Source: Lachnospiraceae bacterium (GTDB lineage: Bacteria > Bacillota > Clostridia > Lachnospirales > Lachnospiraceae). Taken from it: a stretch of DNA of 64,000 bases. Below, one piece after another: positions 59,672 to 64,000 of this stretch. The notes beneath the pieces are model-generated. The model searched no databases. It had not been told where the DNA came from and worked only from the letters and a program-made list of their open reading frames with translations. The stretch covers positions 62,001 through 126,000 of the forward strand of contig JAFRYA010000003.1 of the NCBI GenBank assembly GCA_017441295.1, written 5' to 3'. Within the stretch, counting starts at the first letter, position 1, and each line of letters opens with the position of its first letter. The translations under genes were made by a program, and so were the position numbers.

Positions 59672-61813
59672 TTACATAATAGGATCCATTGTCAGTGCAG
59701 GATGTCCCTTCTCTGTCAGGAATGCCAGCAGCTCTTCTGGATCTGTTGCGATGGTCTCATCACCGATCATATCTGTGAAGTTCTCGATGCCGAGGGTTTC
59801 TTTAGCTGTCTTGTTCAGACGGCCTGCCAGATCATCCTTCAGTTCCTTAGGCATCCAAACGATACGTCCGATACCGCCTTCAGCGCTGATGAACTTCTTG
59901 GAAGCGATGAAGTGACGTCCATGTCCCATGAAGCCAGGTGTCTGAACACCGCCGCCTGTCATGGAAGCGAGCTCACCGAATGTCATGCCGGTAGGTGTCA
60001 TGCCTGCATACTCACGGTTAACAACTACAACACCGTTTGAGAATGGCTCGATACCGCAGATGCACTCGAAGCATCCGCATGATGTCATAGGATCTTCGAT
60101 CAGTGAGTACAGAGTTACGTTCTCAACTGCGCCGTGTGTTGCCTCAGCAACAGCCTTGTTAACAGCTTCGTATCTGCCTGTACGCTCATCGATAAGGCCT
60201 TCCTTTGGAACAGGCTGTGAAGGACCGGTAGCATTCAGCTCATATGTAGCCTTAGCATCCAGCCATGAAACAGCACCGCACAGACCAAGACGCTCAGGAG
60301 TAACGATGCAGCAGTGTGCAGGAGCAAAGCTCTGGCACAGGATACATGTGTAGAACTGATCAACGCTCTCATCGCTGAGTGATGACAGTCTGTCGTCACG
60401 GAAACGATAACGCGGCATTGCGTCAGACTCCAGCATAGCGCGTACCTTAGCTTCATCTGTGATAAGGGTAACTTCGCACTTGTCAACAACTGATCCGAAC
60501 TCGTCCATGATCATGCTGTAAAGAACCTCTGCGAAATCTTTCAGACGAAGGCCTGCCTTGAAGCTGTCCTTGCTGATACGGATACGGAACAGGTTCCTCT
60601 GTCCTGTATGCATAACGCCTTCAATATAGTTGAACCATGTATGGAACTTTCTCTCGATTACTGACTCGAAGTCTTTCTGCATCTTAGCGCCGTATACCTT
60701 AACCGTTGTAGCCAGAGGCAGACGGATGATATCAGCTGCATCTTCCGGCAGATCCGGTCCGTCGATGGTGATCTTGTGATCCTCTACTCCGTTCGGATCC
60801 TCAACCATGGTAACGAGCTCGAATGTTGGATTATGATCTGAATCAAATTCTGCATAAGTATCAGCCTTACGGATGATCTCGCCTTCGAATGCTGATGCGA
60901 AGCTTACAGGAAGCTTAACAGCTTTTGCTTTAACTTTGATGTTACGAAGCTCAAGGGATGTCTTAACTGTCTCATTGTGATCCAGTACAGATACTAAAGC
61001 TCCAGGAACCTGATTTTCAGCCAGGTCAATGTCAACGATTACAGGGAAGCCGAGAGCGATAGCGCCTGCACCTGCAGATACAACTACGCTGTCAAGTGCG
61101 CCGAATGTATTAACGAATGCAGGAACACGGTCCTTGGTGTACTGAAGCAGTCCAGGAAGATCGCCAGGCTTAAGTCCGCCGAAGATCAGAGCTGCACGCA
61201 CAGCAACGGTAACAACATGGATAACTGCGGTTACGTCATGTCCCAGAGGGATTACACGATAGTCAAGGCCTACCTTTACGCCCTGCTCCAGGATCTGGTC
61301 GATAACGTTACCAACGAGGAAGGTCAGAAGGCCTTTGTCCTGATAATCTCTAACGATAGCAGCAACATCTTCTGCTTTCTCAGCCTGGCCAAGTACTACA
61401 GCTACGCCAGGGATGTCGCCTGTTACCAGAGGAACACCGAGTGAACGGATGATAGGATCAGGAACAAATCCGATGCCTGCTTCGTTCTCATACGGATTCT
61501 CACTCTCAACATATTTCAGAGCTTCAAGGATTTCAGCTCCTACTGCTGTTGCGAGGCCGGCATTGAGTGCCTGTCCCAGGTCTTCTTCGTTAGTGATAAG
61601 AGATTTTAATACTCCTACGCATGCTGGAAGGTCACCCAGTTTCTCAACCTTTACACCTGTTGCGGCATAGATGGTTGGAAGGAAATAAGCGGTGTCCGGC
61701 ATTACGACCGGCTTGTCCTCGCCATACTTTGCGATAGCGTCATTAACTGCGCCTTCGGTAAGTCCGGCAACAGCATTAGATCCGCCATAAATAAGGTCTG
61801 TTAAAACGCTCAT
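59672..61813 (-). CDS. acsB: acetyl-CoA synthase subunit of CODH/ACS
   Basis: Nickel enzyme that joins a methyl group, CO and CoA to make acetyl-CoA in the Wood-Ljungdahl pathway. The 713-residue protein is close to the Moorella length. All six A-cluster cysteines are present with the same spacing: C490, C493, C502, C512, C579 and C581 (segments TCILCQSF, HCC, LGLCG and SCGCFE), which hold the [4Fe-4S] and the distal nickel. The N-terminal domain, which binds CODH, and the middle domain are also present. It lies 36 nt after acsE. Confidence 0.96.
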   Translation of the reverse strand: MSVLTDLIYGGSNAVAGLTEGAVNDAIAKYGEDKPVVMPDTAYFLPTIYAATGVKVEKLGDLPACVGVLKSLITNEEDLGQALNAGLATAVGAEILEALKYVESENPYENEAGIGFVPDPIIRSLGVPLVTGDIPGVAVVLGQAEKAEDVAAIVRDYQDKGLLTFLVGNVIDQILEQGVKVGLDYRVIPLGHDVTAVIHVVTVAVRAALIFGGLKPGDLPGLLQYTKDRVPAFVNTFGALDSVVVSAGAGAIALGFPVIVDIDLAENQVPGALVSVLDHNETVKTSLELRNIKVKAKAVKLPVSFASAFEGEIIRKADTYAEFDSDHNPTFELVTMVEDPNGVEDHKITIDGPDLPEDAADIIRLPLATTVKVYGAKMQKDFESVIERKFHTWFNYIEGVMHTGQRNLFRIRISKDSFKAGLRLKDFAEVLYSMIMDEFGSVVDKCEVTLITDEAKVRAMLESDAMPRYRFRDDRLSSLSDESVDQFYTCILCQSFAPAHCCIVTPERLGLCGAVSWLDAKATYELNATGPSQPVPKEGLIDERTGRYEAVNKAVAEATHGAVENVTLYSLIEDPMTSCGCFECICGIEPFSNGVVVVNREYAGMTPTGMTFGELASMTGGGVQTPGFMGHGRHFIASKKFISAEGGIGRIVWMPKELKDDLAGRLNKTAKETLGIENFTDMIGDETIATDPEELLAFLTEKGHPALTMDPIM

Positions 61814-61849
61814 GATTTTTATCCTTTCTTAAAATGCACTCTCTGTATC

Positions 61850-62635
61850 TTAGATGTCCAGGAAGGAATCCGCATACAGGAAATTGTTCTTAATAATGTC
61901 AGCTGACTTGATGGTCTCGATCAGTCTTCTGTCACATGGATTTACGATAGCTGATGTAAGTCCCTTGCACATTGCCATGGCAACCATTGTGCTGTCCAGG
62001 ATAGGACGGATGATCTTAGGTGTTCCGTTGGAAACATTTGAAAGACCGCCTGTTGAGTTCAGGCCCATGTCTGAAAGCAGTCCGATGAATTCCAGAACAT
62101 CCATCTGCTTGTCCTGCATGCCTTTGATAACAAGGAACAGAGGATCAAACCACATGTCTTCTGCTTCCATGCCATGCTCCATGCCTCTTTCCAGAAGCTC
62201 CTGGCAGTACATCATACGCTCGTCATTATCTGACGGAACGCCAGCCTTTGAGCAGAGAGCGATAATGATAGCATCGTTAGCTGCTGCCAGATCCACATTC
62301 TCGATCCTGTCGCCGGCATCAGCTGAGTTAACGATCGGTTTGCCCTTTGAACGGTTGTATACAGAAATACCTGCCTCAATAGCAGCTCTGTTAGCTGTAT
62401 CCAGTGCCAGAGGAACATTGTCGCATGCTTCCTGGATGGTCTGAACAGCCCATTTCATCAGTTCAGGTCCGTTCTTCTCAGCAGGTCCGATATTGACGTC
62501 GATATATGTTGCGCCAGCTTCGATCTGCTCTTTAGCTCTCTGTATGATCGGTTCCGGATTCATGTCTGCCATAGCCTGCTTGATAACAGGTGAAATGCAG
62601 TGAATACGCTCGCCGATGATAACAAATTTACCCAT
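61850..62635 (-). CDS. acsE: 5-methyltetrahydrofolate:corrinoid iron-sulfur protein methyltransferase
   Basis: Moves the methyl group from methyltetrahydrofolate to the corrinoid iron-sulfur protein. The 261-residue TIM-barrel protein has the pterin-binding pattern: FVIIGERIHC at the N-terminus, GATYIDVNIGPAEKNGPELM, PLALDTANRAAIEAG, PIVNSADAGDRIE and LNSTGGLSNVSNG. Its size equals that of the Moorella AcsE (about 262). It lies 18 nt after acsC and 36 nt before acsB in an operon that also encodes its protein partner. Confidence 0.96.
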   Translation of the reverse strand: MGKFVIIGERIHCISPVIKQAMADMNPEPIIQRAKEQIEAGATYIDVNIGPAEKNGPELMKWAVQTIQEACDNVPLALDTANRAAIEAGISVYNRSKGKPIVNSADAGDRIENVDLAAANDAIIIALCSKAGVPSDNDERMMYCQELLERGMEHGMEAEDMWFDPLFLVIKGMQDKQMDVLEFIGLLSDMGLNSTGGLSNVSNGTPKIIRPILDSTMVAMAMCKGLTSAIVNPCDRRLIETIKSADIIKNNFLYADSFLDI

Positions 62636-62653
62636 AAAAAGTGCCTCCTTAAT

Positions 62654-63979
62654 TTATTTGAAATCCTTCATAAACTTAACAAGGTTCGTTGCCTCATTCG
62701 GAGCCACAACAATAGTCCAGCCAGGAAGTCTTTCTTCCAGTTCGCCCTTCAGGACTGCGGCTTTACCAGGAATGATCAGGGTTCTGCTCTTGATCTTATT
62801 CTCGATGTCGTATTCCTTGATGAACTTGGAAATGCTGCCTGCGCTGAATTTGCCTGCTGCCCATGCAGTAAGAACTGAATAGCCGCCGGCGTCAGAGATG
62901 AGGAAGTTTACAGGAACGCCGCTGCGCTCAAGCTCGCCTGAAACTACGAAGTATGTCAGAGCGAAGTCTACTGTTGTTGCGCATACGCTGTTCTCGTCAG
63001 CACCGTTCAGAGGATAGATGCCAGGAGCAACCTTCATCGGCTTCTGCGGGTCAGTGTAAATGTTCTGACGCAGGCCGTACAGAGGCAGTGCCTGAGCATA
63101 GCTCATATCTTCCATAACGATGATCGAACCATATTTAACTACAAAGAGTGTTGCCAGAGCTGTCTGCATATTAGCGTCACCCTTTGCCAGTTTCTTAACA
63201 TTAACGATTGAAGGATATCCGAATGTTCTGTCAGTATTCTTAAGAGCTGCGCGGCGAACCTGAACAGCGCCTGCGAAAGCGTCTTTCATGGATGCGCCCG
63301 TAACGTCCAGAACGAGGTCCTTGTATCCCAGTCCTTCAATAGCAGCTGCTGTGTCGTAGAGCTGATCCAGATCAGGTGCTCCAACGCCCAGTACAACGCC
63401 GTACTTCTTGGCAATCTCAACAAACTGAGCATAGTTCTCAGGAGTAGCGCCATTGAGGATAGGCTTCTCTGCTGCGCATACTTCCAGAGCTGCTTCAGCT
63501 GCCTCAGCGTCCTGAACTTCGAGGATGAGGAGTCTGCCCTTGCCGGAAACCTTCTTAACCAATTCAACATATGAATCCTTGTCGCTGTATTCGAGGTTGA
63601 GTGCCTCAACATGCATACGCTCGCCGATACGCTCGTAATCGATTTTCTCGATCTCAGGGAGTTTGGCGTCAACGCAGCCCTTGCATACGCAAACCGCGAA
63701 CAGATTCTCTGAAACGAATGTCTTCTCATGACGGAAAAGAACTGTCTCTCCGCCTAATGTGTGCTCTGCCTCGCCTGCACCTACTTTGAGGGATTTCATT
63801 GGAGGTGCTGTAGCCTCTGAGAGCTGTGCAATAGCCTCTGCAGACATATGCGGGCACTTCTCAACAGGGATAGCGCCCTGGGCTACCTTCATGGCGAATG
63901 CCATACATGTCGGGTTGCCGCATTCCTTGCAGTTGGTCTTCGGAGTCAGTTTGAAGATATCTAATCCTTTTAATGCCAT
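62654..63979 (-). CDS. acsC: corrinoid iron-sulfur protein large (gamma) subunit
   Basis: Carries the cobalamin that shuttles methyl groups between AcsE and AcsB. The 441-residue protein starts with the [4Fe-4S] domain: C-x2-C-x4-C in NCKECGNPTCMAFA and a fourth Cys in VEKCPHM, followed by a TIM barrel and a C-terminal corrinoid-binding region with FLISDAGGYSVLTAWAAGKF. GGGAGG is present about 9 nt before the start. It is the first acs gene seen; the small subunit acsD and possibly acsA would be expected to the right or elsewhere. Confidence 0.95.
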   Translation of the reverse strand: MALKGLDIFKLTPKTNCKECGNPTCMAFAMKVAQGAIPVEKCPHMSAEAIAQLSEATAPPMKSLKVGAGEAEHTLGGETVLFRHEKTFVSENLFAVCVCKGCVDAKLPEIEKIDYERIGERMHVEALNLEYSDKDSYVELVKKVSGKGRLLILEVQDAEAAEAALEVCAAEKPILNGATPENYAQFVEIAKKYGVVLGVGAPDLDQLYDTAAAIEGLGYKDLVLDVTGASMKDAFAGAVQVRRAALKNTDRTFGYPSIVNVKKLAKGDANMQTALATLFVVKYGSIIVMEDMSYAQALPLYGLRQNIYTDPQKPMKVAPGIYPLNGADENSVCATTVDFALTYFVVSGELERSGVPVNFLISDAGGYSVLTAWAAGKFSAGSISKFIKEYDIENKIKSRTLIIPGKAAVLKGELEERLPGWTIVVAPNEATNLVKFMKDFK

Positions 63980-64000
63980 AATGCGCGCCTCCCTTCTACA

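Overview
This is a 64 kb bacterial chromosome segment of moderate base composition. About 90% of it is coding, and most genes lie on the minus strand. Family content points to an anaerobic Gram-positive Clostridia-type organism: a clostridial fatty acid operon with FabK, a one-step diaminopimelate dehydrogenase lysine branch, small families typical of Clostridia (DUF3793, DUF3786, TSCPD), and the acetyl-CoA synthase genes of the Wood-Ljungdahl pathway. The last feature suggests an acetogen or an organism able to fix one-carbon units. The exact family cannot be settled from the sequence; a relative of Family XIII/Anaerovoracaceae is only a guess. No phage, insertion sequence or CRISPR array was seen.

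Layout, left to right. (1) 1-2631: lysine/diaminopimelate operon dapA-dapB-ddh behind a lysine riboswitch with its own promoter and terminator. (2) 2646-14603: one long branched-chain amino acid operon, in transcription order ilvB-ilvN-ilvC-ilvD-leuA-leuC-leuD-leuB-ilvE-ilvA. It is preceded by a promoter, a 28-residue leader peptide rich in Val/Ile/Leu, and mutually exclusive antiterminator and terminator helices, which together form a ribosome-stalling attenuator. (3) 14.7-15.9 kb: largely non-coding DNA holding several interrupted palindromes and one small LURP-one-like gene. (4) 16.0-25.0 kb: an information-processing operon rimP-nusA-ylxQ-infB-rbfA-nrnA-truB-ribF-gntR that ends in tRNA-Gly. 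(5) 25-32.5 kb: single genes including an NSS transporter, tRNA-Glu, a polysaccharide deacetylase, a cold shock protein, proS and hslO. (6) 32.6-36.2 kb, plus strand: two membrane proteins of unknown function followed by a domain-permuted family 3 glycoside hydrolase. (7) 36.2-39.2 kb: a copper operon, csoR-copA, with a CopZ-like domain fused to the C-terminus of CopA. (8) 39-44.4 kb: a frameshifted deacetylase lipoprotein, a nitroreductase, and trkA-trkH potassium uptake. (9) 44.5-55.4 kb: a fatty acid synthesis operon acpP-fabK-fabD-fabG-accB-fabZ-accC-accD-accA-fabF-fabF2-acyl-CoA ligase, with no fabH. (10) 55.5-56.7 kb: flavodoxin and a DUF3793 gene behind two copies of a DtxR/IdeR-like iron box. 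(11) 56.7-64 kb: the 3' part of an acs operon (acsC-acsE-acsB-RACo-like activator-DUF3786-flavoprotein), which continues past the right edge.

The regulatory layer is unusually readable. Sigma-A-type promoters with 16-17 bp spacers can be placed in front of most operons. Candidate or recognisable sensors cover lysine (riboswitch), branched-chain amino acids (leader peptide), copper (two CsoR boxes), iron (two DtxR-like boxes) and possibly acyl-lipid status (a repeat downstream of the acpP promoter). The observations most worth following are the leader-peptide attenuator, the CopA-CopZ fusion that retains an internal ribosome binding site and start, the flavoprotein embedded in the corrinoid activation operon, and the palindromic elements at 14.7-15.9 kb.
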